Assembly (NCBI GenBank): GCA_009787445.1 | Contig: WRFX01000002.1 | Location: 1-41,232 of the forward strand | Origin: Chitinivibrionia bacterium | Lineage (GTDB): Bacteria; Fibrobacterota; Chitinivibrionia; Chitinivibrionales; Chitinivibrionaceae | Direction: 5' to 3' | Length of the DNA stretch: 41,232 nt | Shown: positions 13,811 through 23,132 of the stretch, piece after piece | Layout of the letters: the number at the start of each line of letters is the position of its first letter | How positions within the stretch are numbered: the stretch's first letter is position 1 | Notes under the pieces: generated by a model | What the model was told of the DNA's origin: nothing | What the model saw: only the letters and a program-made list of their open reading frames with translations | Databases searched by the model: none | Position numbers and translations under genes: made by a program

Positions 13811-15781
13811 ATGGCTACTATTAACTATGCCGCTCGCGAGATAAATGTAAAAGTTGTTTATTACGGACCTGCTTTAAGCGGAAAGACGACTAATCTTCAG
13901 ATTATACACAAGAAGGTACCGCAAGAATCAAAAAGCGATATGGTTTCCTTGGCTACGGAATCCGACAGAACGCTTTTTTTCGATTTTTTACCGATAGATT
14001 TGGGTAAAATTAAAGGATTTACGACGAAGATTCAGTTATATACGGTTCCCGGACAGGTTTATTATAACGCGACGAGAAAATTGGTTCTTCGCGGAGTCGA
14101 CGGAATTGTGTTTGTCGCGGATTCGTCGGCGAGCAAACTTGCGGAAAATTTGGAATCGCTCGACAATATGGAAGAAAATCTTGCCGAATACGGATATTCC
14201 CTGAAAACTATTCCGATTGTTTTGCAATACAACAAAAGAGATTGCGAAGACCCGATGTCCATCGCCGAACTCGACGGTAAATTAAATCGTTACGGTTCAA
14301 AATGCGTGCCTGCCGTCGCAAGAATGGGCGAAGGCGTTTTTGACACGCTTAAAGTGATAAGCAAAGAAGTTATTGGAATTTTGAATAAAAAATACGAGGG
14401 AGCAACCGCTTCTTCGTCGGACAGTTCGCACTATTCGCCTCCGCCGACAATGCGGCAAACCACGCAGATACCGACTCAACAGCGCGCGGCGAGCAATTAC
14501 GATAATTATGAGAATTATGAGAGCGACATAGATATGCCCGAATATAAATCTCATACGCAAAAAATTCCGCAAGTAACGCCGCCAAAGGACGATTTTAGCG
14601 ATTTTTTAGATATTCCGCAAACGTCGCCGACAAACGCCGCGCCAAAAAGCAATGCCTCGTTTAATCCTCACGATATTATGGATAGTATGGACGCTCCCGC
14701 GCCCGCAAGAGAAGCGCCTGCGGCAAAACCGTCGTATGATTCGGATTTTGGATTAGGTTTGGACGATGAAATTGCGCCCGCTCCCGTAAAACCGGCGGCA
14801 AGTCCGGCGACGGCGGCTTCAAATTATAACGACGACCTTGATTTCGCGTTCGACGATGTTTCCGCACCTCCTGCCGCGCACGCCGCACCGATAAAACCCG
14901 CGGCAAGTCCTGCTCCCGCCGCTTCTGCGTATAACGACGACCTTGATTTCGCGTTCGACGACGTTTCTGCGCCTCCTCCCGCCGCTCACGCCGCGCCGAT
15001 AAAACCGGCGGCAAGTCCGACTCCTGCGGTTTCAAATTACGATGAAATATCGCTCGACGATAATTTTGACAGCAATTATCAGCCAAAATATACGGAAAAA
15101 GAAAGCCACGCGAGTCAAACGTCAAACGCTTACGATACCGATATTAAACTTGGCGCGGTAGACGACCCTATTGATAGCGATTTTCAACAAAGTTATCAGC
15201 CGAAAGAAAGTCCCGCAAAAGAAACGGCAAACGCTTACGGCGCAGATATTCAATTAGACGACGCTTACGATTCGCCGATTGATTTGAATCCAAAACCGAC
15301 GGCGACTCCCGCGCATCAACAAGAACAAACGCGCCCCGCGACTACGATAATTCCGAGCGTAAATAGAGTTATTGAAACTCCAATGGCGCCGCCTACGCAA
15401 CATATTCAAACTGTACAATCGCCACCACCGCCGATACAACAAGCACAACCCGTACAGCCGACACCGCCGCCAGTTGCGCAGACAAGTCCGATTCTTGAAG
15501 ACGTTTTGGAAGACGCATATAATACGCCGCCGCCAAGACCAGCGTTTCAGGCGGGGCAGATGCCAAACGCAAACGCCGCAGACCCGATAAGAGCGGCGTT
15601 TCAAAATAAACGTCCCGATAGTTCGGTTCCGCCGGAAAAAATGATGTTTACGTCTATGGCTACCGACCCGAAAAAAGCGGAACACTTAATCGCCGCAAAA
15701 AAGAAACCGGTTAATCCGAAATATAAAAAGAGTTTGTTAGAAAATTTATTCAAAAAACAACAGACAGATAAAGTGGAGTAA
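13811..15781 (+). CDS. mglA: MglA-like small GTPase with long disordered C-terminal tail
   Basis: A 656-residue protein; the ATG at 13811 has GGAG upstream and gives the family's usual MATINYAAREI opening. Residues 1-195 are a complete MglA-type Ras-like GTPase: P-loop GPALSGKTT (19-27), switch region ending TVPGQVYYNATRKLVLRGVD with Q82, and the base-specificity motif NKRD (141-144). MglA marks the leading pole and directs polarity in Myxococcus and relatives; MglB-type roadblock proteins are its GTPase activator. Normal MglA stops near residue 195. Here about 460 residues follow, rich in Pro, Ala, Ser, Asp and Gln, with near-identical copies of an NDDLDFAFDDVSAPP motif, ending in a basic segment (KKKPVNPKYKKSLLENLFKK). 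The tail is probably disordered and may bind partners or the membrane. Confidence 0.85.
   Translation: MATINYAAREINVKVVYYGPALSGKTTNLQIIHKKVPQESKSDMVSLATESDRTLFFDFLPIDLGKIKGFTTKIQLYTVPGQVYYNATRKLVLRGVDGIVFVADSSASKLAENLESLDNMEENLAEYGYSLKTIPIVLQYNKRDCEDPMSIAELDGKLNRYGSKCVPAVARMGEGVFDTLKVISKEVIGILNKKYEGATASSSDSSHYSPPPTMRQTTQIPTQQRAASNYDNYENYESDIDMPEYKSHTQKIPQVTPPKDDFSDFLDIPQTSPTNAAPKSNASFNPHDIMDSMDAPAPAREAPAAKPSYDSDFGLGLDDEIAPAPVKPAASPATAASNYNDDLDFAFDDVSAPPAAHAAPIKPAASPAPAASAYNDDLDFAFDDVSAPPPAAHAAPIKPAASPTPAVSNYDEISLDDNFDSNYQPKYTEKESHASQTSNAYDTDIKLGAVDDPIDSDFQQSYQPKESPAKETANAYGADIQLDDAYDSPIDLNPKPTATPAHQQEQTRPATTIIPSVNRVIETPMAPPTQHIQTVQSPPPPIQQAQPVQPTPPPVAQTSPILEDVLEDAYNTPPPRPAFQAGQMPNANAADPIRAAFQNKRPDSSVPPEKMMFTSMATDPKKAEHLIAAKKKPVNPKYKKSLLENLFKKQQTDKVE
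14783..15040 (+). repeat. 105/108-bp tandem repeat in the mglA tail
   Basis: Unit 1 (14783-14887, 35 codons) and unit 2 (14888-14995, 36 codons) each encode P(V/I)KPAASPA, a spacer, NDDLDFAFDDVSAPP and AAHAA. A third, partial unit starts at 14996 and diverges after PIKPAASPTPA. Nucleotide identity is high, suggesting recent duplication. Confidence 0.85.
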
Positions 15782-15784
15782 AAT

Positions 15785-16249
15785 ATGGAAAGAGACATTG
15801 TGATAGAAGCGCAGGATATTTATCTTTTAAACTTGATTTTAACCAAAATAGTGGATTTGGGACAGTGCGACATCGCTATGGTGATAAACAAATCTGGGCG
15901 GCTTATTTCGTATCAATCGGAAGCGAACGTACTCGACAAAATTTCGATTGCCGCGCTTGTTTCGGGAAGTTTCGCATCCAGCGGCGCGATTGCCAACTTA
16001 ATCGGAGAAAAAGAATTTGAAACGCTTTATCAGGAAGGCGCGGTTCATCATTTATATGTGGCTCAAGTTGACGAAAACAATATTCTTACGATTATTTTTA
16101 CAGACAGAAGCAATTTGAAACGCATAAAAACCGCCATCGACGACCACAAAAGCGCAATGTTGGAAATATTGACGAAAATATACTCCACCGTTGTCGCAGA
16201 CCCGTTTTTGAATTTGGACGTTTCTTCGTATAAATCCAAAGAAAAATGA
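15785..16249 (+). CDS. mglB: Roadblock/LC7-domain protein (MglB-like GTPase partner)
   Basis: A 154-residue protein starting 3 nt after the GTPase gene stops. Residues about 10-125 have the roadblock/LC7 pattern: a helix, CDIAMVINKSGRLISYQSEA, then DKISIAALVSGSFASSGAIA, then a second strand region VHHLYVAQVDENNILTIIFT, and a last helix. MglB dimers activate GTP hydrolysis by MglA. The adjacency strongly supports a cognate pair. The C-terminal 25 residues are a short extension. Its TGA overlaps the start of the deacetylase gene (ATGA). Confidence 0.8.
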   Translation: MERDIVIEAQDIYLLNLILTKIVDLGQCDIAMVINKSGRLISYQSEANVLDKISIAALVSGSFASSGAIANLIGEKEFETLYQEGAVHHLYVAQVDENNILTIIFTDRSNLKRIKTAIDDHKSAMLEILTKIYSTVVADPFLNLDVSSYKSKEK

Positions 16250-17094
16250 TTTTTGCGCTGGTTTTTTTAATTTTTGCGCCGTTTTTCGTCGGATTTTTTG
16301 CGCTTTGTTTTATGTCGAAACGCAAAAAAACGGGCGTTTTGCTTTTTCATAGAATTTCAAAAAAAATGCCGCTTTCGCTTTCGCAAATTAGCGTAAAACA
16401 ATTTGAAATATTTTGCGAAGAATTGTCTTTTTCGCAAAAAAAATCTGTAACTTTTTCTAACTTTTCTATGCGAAACGACGAAGTTTGCATATCTTTCGAC
16501 GACGGGCATAAATCGGTTTTTACGCTTGCGTTTCCCGTGTTAAAAAGATATGGATTTACGGCTACGGTATTTGTCGCGAGCGCGATTATAGACGGCGAAA
16601 AAGTTGAAGATTTTTACAGCACAAACGAAATGATGAACGCCGAAAATTTATTGGAACTTTCGCAAAACGGCTGGGAGATTGCAAGTCACGGAGTAAAACA
16701 TTTGGATTTTACGCTTTTGGACGATAAAAATTTGCGCGAAGAACTGCTTTTTTCAAAAGAAAAATTGCAAAATTTAACGAAAAAAAACGTGTCGGCGTTG
16801 TCTTTTCCTTACGGTTCGTGGAACGAAAGAACGATAAAAATAGCGAAAGAATGCGAATATAAAAAATTTTCAGTTTATCGCAAACATAAATTTGCTGATG
16901 GAAAAAACATAATTCCCGCGACGGCGATTTATCCTTTCGACAATAAAAAAGATATGAAAAATAAAATTTCGGGCGAAATTTGCGGCTTAACTAAACTTAC
17001 GTCGATTATTGTTCCGCATTTCGCAAAGGGAACTCCCATTTTTTTCTGGAACAAACATTATAATTTGAACGCAAACAAAACAAAACTTACCTAA
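16246..17094 (+). CDS. Membrane-anchored polysaccharide deacetylase family protein
   Basis: A 282-residue protein of the NodB/carbohydrate esterase 4 fold. An N-terminal hydrophobic helix (1-23) is probably an uncleaved anchor. The metal and catalytic motifs are intact: FDDGHKS with D85 and D86, SHGVKHLDF with H148 and H152 (the HxxxH pair), and SFPYGSW. It probably removes acetyl groups from an extracellular or periplasmic polysaccharide or peptidoglycan. The coding start overlaps the stop of the roadblock gene, so it belongs to the mglAB transcription unit, which may tie polarity to envelope or exopolysaccharide modification. Confidence 0.8.
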   Translation: MIFALVFLIFAPFFVGFFALCFMSKRKKTGVLLFHRISKKMPLSLSQISVKQFEIFCEELSFSQKKSVTFSNFSMRNDEVCISFDDGHKSVFTLAFPVLKRYGFTATVFVASAIIDGEKVEDFYSTNEMMNAENLLELSQNGWEIASHGVKHLDFTLLDDKNLREELLFSKEKLQNLTKKNVSALSFPYGSWNERTIKIAKECEYKKFSVYRKHKFADGKNIIPATAIYPFDNKKDMKNKISGEICGLTKLTSIIVPHFAKGTPIFFWNKHYNLNANKTKLT

Positions 17095-17110
17095 AATTTA
17101 CGTAATAAGT

Positions 17111-17140
17111 TTGGGCATATATTATTTTTGTCGTTAAAAT
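17111..17140 (+). promoter_or_regulatory. Candidate promoter of the sensory operon
   Basis: TTGGGC (17111-17116) and TAAAAT (17135-17140) are 18 bp apart, 65 bp before the hybrid kinase ATG. Within it, ATATTATTTTTG (17119-17130) resembles the element seen before acnB and contains a TATTTTTG match to the TAnnTTTG promoter type of Bacteroidetes. The two readings exclude each other. Confidence 0.3.
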
Positions 17141-17204
17141 ATAGGTTGAAAATCCGATATAAAATACAACTCCATATTGTTTTTTTTAGCAATGGGGGAT
17201 TTTT

Positions 17205-20200
17205 ATGATAAGCGTACGATTAAAATCGATATGCCTTTTTTTTATAATAATATTGACGCTCGGAATACTTTCGGGTTGCAATACTTCAAATAAAAAACAA
17301 ACCGACGACGTAAAAACTTTTTCTTCGTATCGCGATATACCGGGTGTCACGCAAGGTGAAATTGAAACGATTGAAGCGTTGCGCAAACAAACCGACGTAT
17401 TTGTTTACGGAATGTTGCCCGGAACCGACGCTTTTATAGACGCAAACGGAGAAATCAGAGGATTTTCCGCGCTGTTGTGCGAATTTATGACAAAATTATT
17501 CGGAATAAAATTTGTTCCGAAACATTTCACTTGGAACGAACTGCTCGTAGGACTTGAAAGCGGCGAAATCGACTTTACGGGCGATTTGACGGCGACGGAA
17601 GAACGCAGAAAAACTTATTTTATGACCGACGCAATATCTCAACGTTTAATAAAATATTATCGAATTAAAGACAGCCCGCCTCTTTGCGATATCGCTTTGG
17701 AGCGAACGCCGAAATATGCGTTTTTGGAAGGAACGATGTCTACAAACAACGTTTTGCTTTATGCGATAGAAGAATTTGAGCCGATATACGTATCGGATTA
17801 CGAGCAAGCGTATGAATTGCTAAAAACGCAAGAAGCGGACGCTTTTATTGCCGAAGACGTGTCCGAAGCGTATTTTGACGTTCACGGCGACGTCGAAGTA
17901 AAAGATTTTTTTCCGCTGATATCGGCTCCCGTTTCGTTTTCGACGCAAAATCCAAAACTCGTAAAATTTGTGGACGTTATGCAAAAAGCGTTAGATAACA
18001 GTTGCCAAAATTACTTAAATAATCTATACGACCAAGGGCATAAAGAATACTTGAAAGACAAATTTTTAAAACGCCTGACGCAAGAAGAAATTGATTATAT
18101 ACGCGATAATCCGAATGTGTTTTTCGCGAGTCAATACGATAATTATCCCGCGACTTTTTATAATAGTCATACAAAAGAATGGCAAGGAATATGCTTTGAC
18201 ATATATAAAGAAATAACGTCTATAACGGGGCTTAATTTTTTGGTAATAAACGACGAATTTGCGGAATTTCGCGATTTAATTGATATGTTAAATAACGATA
18301 AAGCGTCTTTTATTTCCGAACTGATTTTAACGCCAGAACGCGAAGGCAAATATTTATGGACAAACAAAATGTTTCTTTCGGACAAAGCGGTTCTCGTGTC
18401 AAAAGCAAACGTAGCAAACATAGATATTGGCAGAATAAATTTTGCGCGAGTAGGACTCGTAAAAGGAACCGCGCATACCGAATTATTTATGAAATGGTTT
18501 CCAAATCATCCAAATACTATAATTTACGAAAGTTACGAAGCGTCGGAAAACGCGCTTAACAGCGGAAAAGTGGATATTATTATGAGCAGCAACAGCCGAC
18601 TGCTTTATATGACAAATTATCGCGAGGTCTCGGACTTAAAATCAAATTTTACTTTTGACCACAATTTTGAATCGGGAATAGGATTTAACAAAAACGAAAA
18701 AATTTTACACTCAATTTTTGACAAAGCATTGGAATTTATTGACACAAAAACAATTTCGGAACAATGGTCGCACAGAATGTATAATTATAAATTAAAAATT
18801 ATACAGGCGCAGGTGCCGCTGCTTTTGGCAATGTCGGGGTTGTGCGTTTGCATAATTATACTTATCGCAATACTTTTTGTAAAAAGCACAAACACGGCAA
18901 AACAGTTGGAAACCATAGTGGAAGAACGAACAAAAGAATTAAGTATGCAGGCGGCTATGCTTACCGCGCTTTTCGATTCCATTCCCGACCATATTTTCGT
19001 TAAGGATTCAAATTTGCGATTTATACAGTGCAATAAAAGTATGTCGGATTATTTTGGATTGGAAAAAGACGAAATTGTAGGCAAAGATTATTCCGACGGT
19101 ATGAATTTTCCCGAAGAAGTTATAGAAAGATACAACGAATTAGACCGCAAAGTTATAAACGATAAACAAACTATAACTCTCGAAGAAGAAATTCCCGATA
19201 AAGACGGAAAAAAACAAATTTATGAAACGCTTCGCATTCCGCTTATAACCGACGACGACTCGTCAAGCGGACTCTTGTTCATCGCCCGCGACATAACAAA
19301 ACACAGAGAAACCGAACTTATGATGGTATCGACTTACAGATACGCGAGCAACTTAAACAACGCGCTTGCAAGAATTACAAAATCGCCGTCTATTTCGTCG
19401 GGTAACTTAAAATTTGCCGCCGACGTTATAGCGCAAAACGGATGCCTCGCGCTAAACGTTACGCGAATTTCTATTTGGAGCGTAGACGAAAAATTTAGCA
19501 ATTTTGAAAATATTTCCTGCTACGTCGGCGGAACGATACAGGAATATTATCAGCAACATTATTTTGATATGCTAAATCACAAACAATATTCAGAACGTCT
19601 AAAATCCGAGCGAATGATTGTTACAAACAGCATAAAAGAATCGAATCATTTATACGAAGTATTAAAAATACACAAGCGCGATTTGTGCGCCGTTCTTGAC
19701 GCGCCGATATTTTTAGACGGCAAATTGGTAGGAGTAGTTAGAGCCGAACAGGATTGCAACGAAGAGTTTCCGCAAAGACGCGAATGGAAAATAGAAGAAC
19801 AAAATTTTGTCGCTTCTTTAGCCGATTTAATGACGCTTGCAATGACCTGCTTTGAACGTAGAAAAGCCCGCGACGAAGCCGAAATTGCAAATCAGGCGAA
19901 ATCGTTCTTTTTGGCGAGTATGAGCCACGAAATTCGCACGCCGATGAACGCGATTTTGGGCGTAACCGAAATGATGGAACAGGACGAAACGCTTCCTAAA
20001 AATATTTCGGAAGGTCTCGATAGAATTTATAATTCCTGCGATTTGCTTTTGAACATAATAAACGACATTTTGGATTTTTCAAAAATAGAAGCGGGCAAAT
20101 TGGAAATTACCGCAAGCAGATACGACGTCGCAAGTTTAATAAGCGATTCCGTGCAGTTAAATATTATGCGAATAGAGAGTAAACCCATAGAATTTAAACT

Positions 20201-22295
20201 CAATATAGACAAAAATATTCCGACGAAACTTGTGGGCGACGAAATTAGAATAAAGCAAATCTTAAATAATTTACTTTCTAACGCATTTAAGTACACCGAA
20301 GCGGGAAAAGTTACGCTTTCTATTGAATCGATTCCAAATCATAAAGATTACAAAAGAGGCGTAACGCTTGTGTTAAAAGTCCAAGATACGGGCTATGGAA
20401 TGTCGAAAGAACAATTAGACAGAATTTACGATAAATATTCGCGTTTTCACGATAAGACCCACAAAATAATTGAAGGAACGGGACTTGGAATGACAATTAC
20501 GCAAAGTTTGGTAAATCTTATGAAAGGCGAAATAAATATAGAAAGCGAAATAAATAAGGGTTCTACTTTTATAGTGCAAATTCCGCAAGAAACGGTCGAC
20601 GACGAAAAATTAGGCGCGGATACTGTGGCGGAGTTGAAGCAATTTCATTTGAATAAAAATATAACTCGCAAAAAAAGAACGCGAATCACTCGCGAACCGA
20701 TGCCTTACGGAAAAGTTTTAATAGTTGACGATATGGAAACAAATTTGTTTGTCGCCGAAGGACTTATGCGGCTGTATCAACTAAAAATAGACACCGCCAC
20801 AAACGGTCGAAGCGCGATAGAAAAAATAAAAAACGGCAATTTATACGACGTTATATTTATGGACCATATGATGCCCGAAATGGACGGAATGGAAACCACA
20901 AAACACATCCGCGAATTGGACTACAACTCCCCTATTGTCGCGCTTACGGCAAACGCGGTTGTTGGGCAATCGGATATATTTTTGCAGAACGGATTTGACG
21001 ATTTTATTCCGAAACCCATAGACATTCGACACTTAAATACCGTGCTTAACAAATATGTACGCGACAAACAGCCGCCCGAAGTTATAGAAGCCGCGCATTC
21101 GTATAGACGAAGAAAAACCGATTATCCGACGGAACAGCAACAAAATATAAACGCGCGACTTTTGGATTCGTTTATAAAAGACAGCCGAAAAACCGTAAAT
21201 CTTTTGGAAACGTTATGCGCCGAAAACAATTTTGAAGACGAAGAACGTTTGCGAAAATTTACCATAGCGGTTCACGGAATAAAAAGTTCGCTTATAAATA
21301 TCGGCGAAACGGAACTTTCCGAGTGGGCTTTCAAATTAGAAACGAGCGGGCGAAATAAAAATATAGATATTATAGTGTCGCAAACTCCCGAATTTTTGGA
21401 TAAATTGCGCGCCATCCTGACAAATCTCGAACAGAAATCCGACGAAATTGAAAGCGAAAAAGAGAACGGCGCAGACGAAAACATAGACGAATTGCGCGAC
21501 AAATTGTTGTCCATACAATACGCCTGCGCGGATTACAACAGAAAAGGCGTTTTGGATTTATTAGCCGACATAAAAAATTGCTCAAAAGAAACGAAAGAAG
21601 TTTTAGACAAAATAAACGGCTGCATTACTCACAGCAATTTTGAAGAAGCCGAAAGCGCGATAAAAGCGTATTTAGCCGAATTGTCGAATACCGCAAAAAA
21701 AGCAAAAACGTATTTGCGCGATAAAAAAGTTTCGGGACTAAACATTGCAAAAGGAGTAGATTTATACGAAGGCGACGAAAAAACGTACTTAAAAATTTTG
21801 CGCGCGTATTCAAAAAATATTCGTTCTCTTTTGGACGCGATAAAAACATTCGACGAAACGGTACTTTCGGATTACGAAATAATTGTTCACGGAATAAAGG
21901 GCGCAAGTTACGATATTTTTGCCGAAAAAATAGGATATTACGCCGAAGCGCTTGAAAAAGCGGCGAAAACGCGAGATTTAAGTTTTATAAACAACAATAA
22001 TCCGCAATTTTTTGATACGCTTACCCAATTTATAGACGAAATAGATATTATGCTCGCGAACTTTGACGCGGAAAATCCAAAGCCGAAAAAAGACAAAATA
22101 AGCGACGAAATATTGACAAAACTTTTTATTGCCTGCAAAGAATACAATATGGACGGAGCAAACGCGGTTCTTAAAGATATAGAAGAATATCAATACGAAA
22201 CCGACGGCGAACTCGCGAATTATCTAATAGAAAACATAAACGCGGCGAATTTTAAGCAAATTGTAGAAAAATTAACGGAAAAAAAAGGAGGTTAA
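17205..22295 (+). CDS. BvgS-like hybrid sensor histidine kinase, 1696 residues
   Basis: Order of parts: signal with a lipobox-like LSGC (C25); two periplasmic type-3 solute-binding (Venus flytrap) domains at about 60-270 and 290-530; a membrane span at about 537-560; PAS (about 580-705); GAF (about 720-890); HisKA with SMSHEIRTPMN and phosphorylatable H908; HATPase (VGDEIRIKQILNNLLSNAFK, then DTGYGMS and GTGLGM); a receiver domain with D1220 (FMDHMMPEMDG); and two Hpt-like domains with H1357 (VHGIKSSL) and H1562 (VHGIKGAS). Each Hpt is followed by a similar helical module (YACADYNRKGVLDLLADI versus IACKEYNMDGANAVLKDI), so this half looks internally duplicated. BvgS and EvgS share the flytrap-flytrap-span-kinase-REC-Hpt plan but are about 1200 residues. 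The ligand is probably a small molecule. It leads a run of five closely spaced genes. Confidence 0.9.
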   Translation: MISVRLKSICLFFIIILTLGILSGCNTSNKKQTDDVKTFSSYRDIPGVTQGEIETIEALRKQTDVFVYGMLPGTDAFIDANGEIRGFSALLCEFMTKLFGIKFVPKHFTWNELLVGLESGEIDFTGDLTATEERRKTYFMTDAISQRLIKYYRIKDSPPLCDIALERTPKYAFLEGTMSTNNVLLYAIEEFEPIYVSDYEQAYELLKTQEADAFIAEDVSEAYFDVHGDVEVKDFFPLISAPVSFSTQNPKLVKFVDVMQKALDNSCQNYLNNLYDQGHKEYLKDKFLKRLTQEEIDYIRDNPNVFFASQYDNYPATFYNSHTKEWQGICFDIYKEITSITGLNFLVINDEFAEFRDLIDMLNNDKASFISELILTPEREGKYLWTNKMFLSDKAVLVSKANVANIDIGRINFARVGLVKGTAHTELFMKWFPNHPNTIIYESYEASENALNSGKVDIIMSSNSRLLYMTNYREVSDLKSNFTFDHNFESGIGFNKNEKILHSIFDKALEFIDTKTISEQWSHRMYNYKLKIIQAQVPLLLAMSGLCVCIIILIAILFVKSTNTAKQLETIVEERTKELSMQAAMLTALFDSIPDHIFVKDSNLRFIQCNKSMSDYFGLEKDEIVGKDYSDGMNFPEEVIERYNELDRKVINDKQTITLEEEIPDKDGKKQIYETLRIPLITDDDSSSGLLFIARDITKHRETELMMVSTYRYASNLNNALARITKSPSISSGNLKFAADVIAQNGCLALNVTRISIWSVDEKFSNFENISCYVGGTIQEYYQQHYFDMLNHKQYSERLKSERMIVTNSIKESNHLYEVLKIHKRDLCAVLDAPIFLDGKLVGVVRAEQDCNEEFPQRREWKIEEQNFVASLADLMTLAMTCFERRKARDEAEIANQAKSFFLASMSHEIRTPMNAILGVTEMMEQDETLPKNISEGLDRIYNSCDLLLNIINDILDFSKIEAGKLEITASRYDVASLISDSVQLNIMRIESKPIEFKLNIDKNIPTKLVGDEIRIKQILNNLLSNAFKYTEAGKVTLSIESIPNHKDYKRGVTLVLKVQDTGYGMSKEQLDRIYDKYSRFHDKTHKIIEGTGLGMTITQSLVNLMKGEINIESEINKGSTFIVQIPQETVDDEKLGADTVAELKQFHLNKNITRKKRTRITREPMPYGKVLIVDDMETNLFVAEGLMRLYQLKIDTATNGRSAIEKIKNGNLYDVIFMDHMMPEMDGMETTKHIRELDYNSPIVALTANAVVGQSDIFLQNGFDDFIPKPIDIRHLNTVLNKYVRDKQPPEVIEAAHSYRRRKTDYPTEQQQNINARLLDSFIKDSRKTVNLLETLCAENNFEDEERLRKFTIAVHGIKSSLINIGETELSEWAFKLETSGRNKNIDIIVSQTPEFLDKLRAILTNLEQKSDEIESEKENGADENIDELRDKLLSIQYACADYNRKGVLDLLADIKNCSKETKEVLDKINGCITHSNFEEAESAIKAYLAELSNTAKKAKTYLRDKKVSGLNIAKGVDLYEGDEKTYLKILRAYSKNIRSLLDAIKTFDETVLSDYEIIVHGIKGASYDIFAEKIGYYAEALEKAAKTRDLSFINNNNPQFFDTLTQFIDEIDIMLANFDAENPKPKKDKISDEILTKLFIACKEYNMDGANAVLKDIEEYQYETDGELANYLIENINAANFKQIVEKLTEKKGG

Positions 22296-22298
22296 TTT

Positions 22299-23114
22299 AT
22301 GAAAAGAAAACTTATCAACACATTAAAAATATTCTTGTTCATTTTTGCGATTTCGTTTATAAATTGTTCAAACCCGCCTAATAATACTGAAAACAACGAA
22401 AACAACGAAAACGATGACAAAAAAGACGAAATAGACAACATAACAACAAACTTGCCTGAATTGCCCGAAGCGGTAGGCGGTATGCTAACCAAAGAAAAGT
22501 ATAAGGATATGCCAAACAAAGAAGTAGCAGATAGCACCCTGAAAGAATTTATAGAAATGTTTCTTGCCGCGAAAGGTTTTGAAGAGAGCGTAGTCAGTCA
22601 AAGAGGCGATTACTGTAAAAAAGGTATTTTTAGACGTTTAAAGAGAGAACGAGCGACAAGAGAAACACAGGGCGACACAGAAAGCGGCAGTTTTACCATT
22701 CCCGACGGACAAGACGGCAGTATAATTTGGGAATGGACATACAAATGGGAGGAGAAAGAAGATGAGGAAATTTACGAATTAACAGAAACGGGAACGGAAA
22801 GGTATTTGTCGTTCGATTATTCCCAAAACGGAAAATTGTTTTTTGGAGAAGTGCTTTGTTTATCGTTTTACGAGTATCAGTATTTAGATGAAACCGAATG
22901 GAAAGAAGTTGCAGAAGGAAAAGCGACCGGAAATATTGAGTTTATGGGAGAATTTGCAGGCAGTATTGAATATATTTTTCCTTATTACAAAGAAACGCAA
23001 GGTTCAGTCGATACTGAAAATGATAAATATGAAGGAGAAATTGTTATTATCAGCGGAAAAAACAGGATAAAACTTTCCATAGAAGATTGGTGGGATTTTT
23101 TGTATTTAGTGTAA
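22299..23114 (+). CDS. Hypothetical probable lipoprotein
   Basis: A 271-residue protein starting 3 nt after the kinase gene, with AGGAGG upstream. The hydrophobic signal ends in FINC, a relaxed lipobox with C23 as candidate anchor; Asn before Cys is unusual. An Asn/Glu/Asp-rich linker (about 25-50) precedes an ordered domain with several Trp and acidic patches (IIWEWTYKWEEKEDEEIYEL). No known family is recognisable. It could be a surface or periplasmic accessory of the kinase, judging only by its place. Confidence 0.65.
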   Translation: MKRKLINTLKIFLFIFAISFINCSNPPNNTENNENNENDDKKDEIDNITTNLPELPEAVGGMLTKEKYKDMPNKEVADSTLKEFIEMFLAAKGFEESVVSQRGDYCKKGIFRRLKRERATRETQGDTESGSFTIPDGQDGSIIWEWTYKWEEKEDEEIYELTETGTERYLSFDYSQNGKLFFGEVLCLSFYEYQYLDETEWKEVAEGKATGNIEFMGEFAGSIEYIFPYYKETQGSVDTENDKYEGEIVIISGKNRIKLSIEDWWDFLYLV

Positions 23115-23132
23115 ATTAAAAACGGAGGATTT

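Noticed and set aside
14676-15125. Arg-rich minus-strand frame opposite the mglA tail
   Set aside because: It arises from reading the Pro/Ala/Asp repeat codons on the other strand; no ribosome site or homology is evident.
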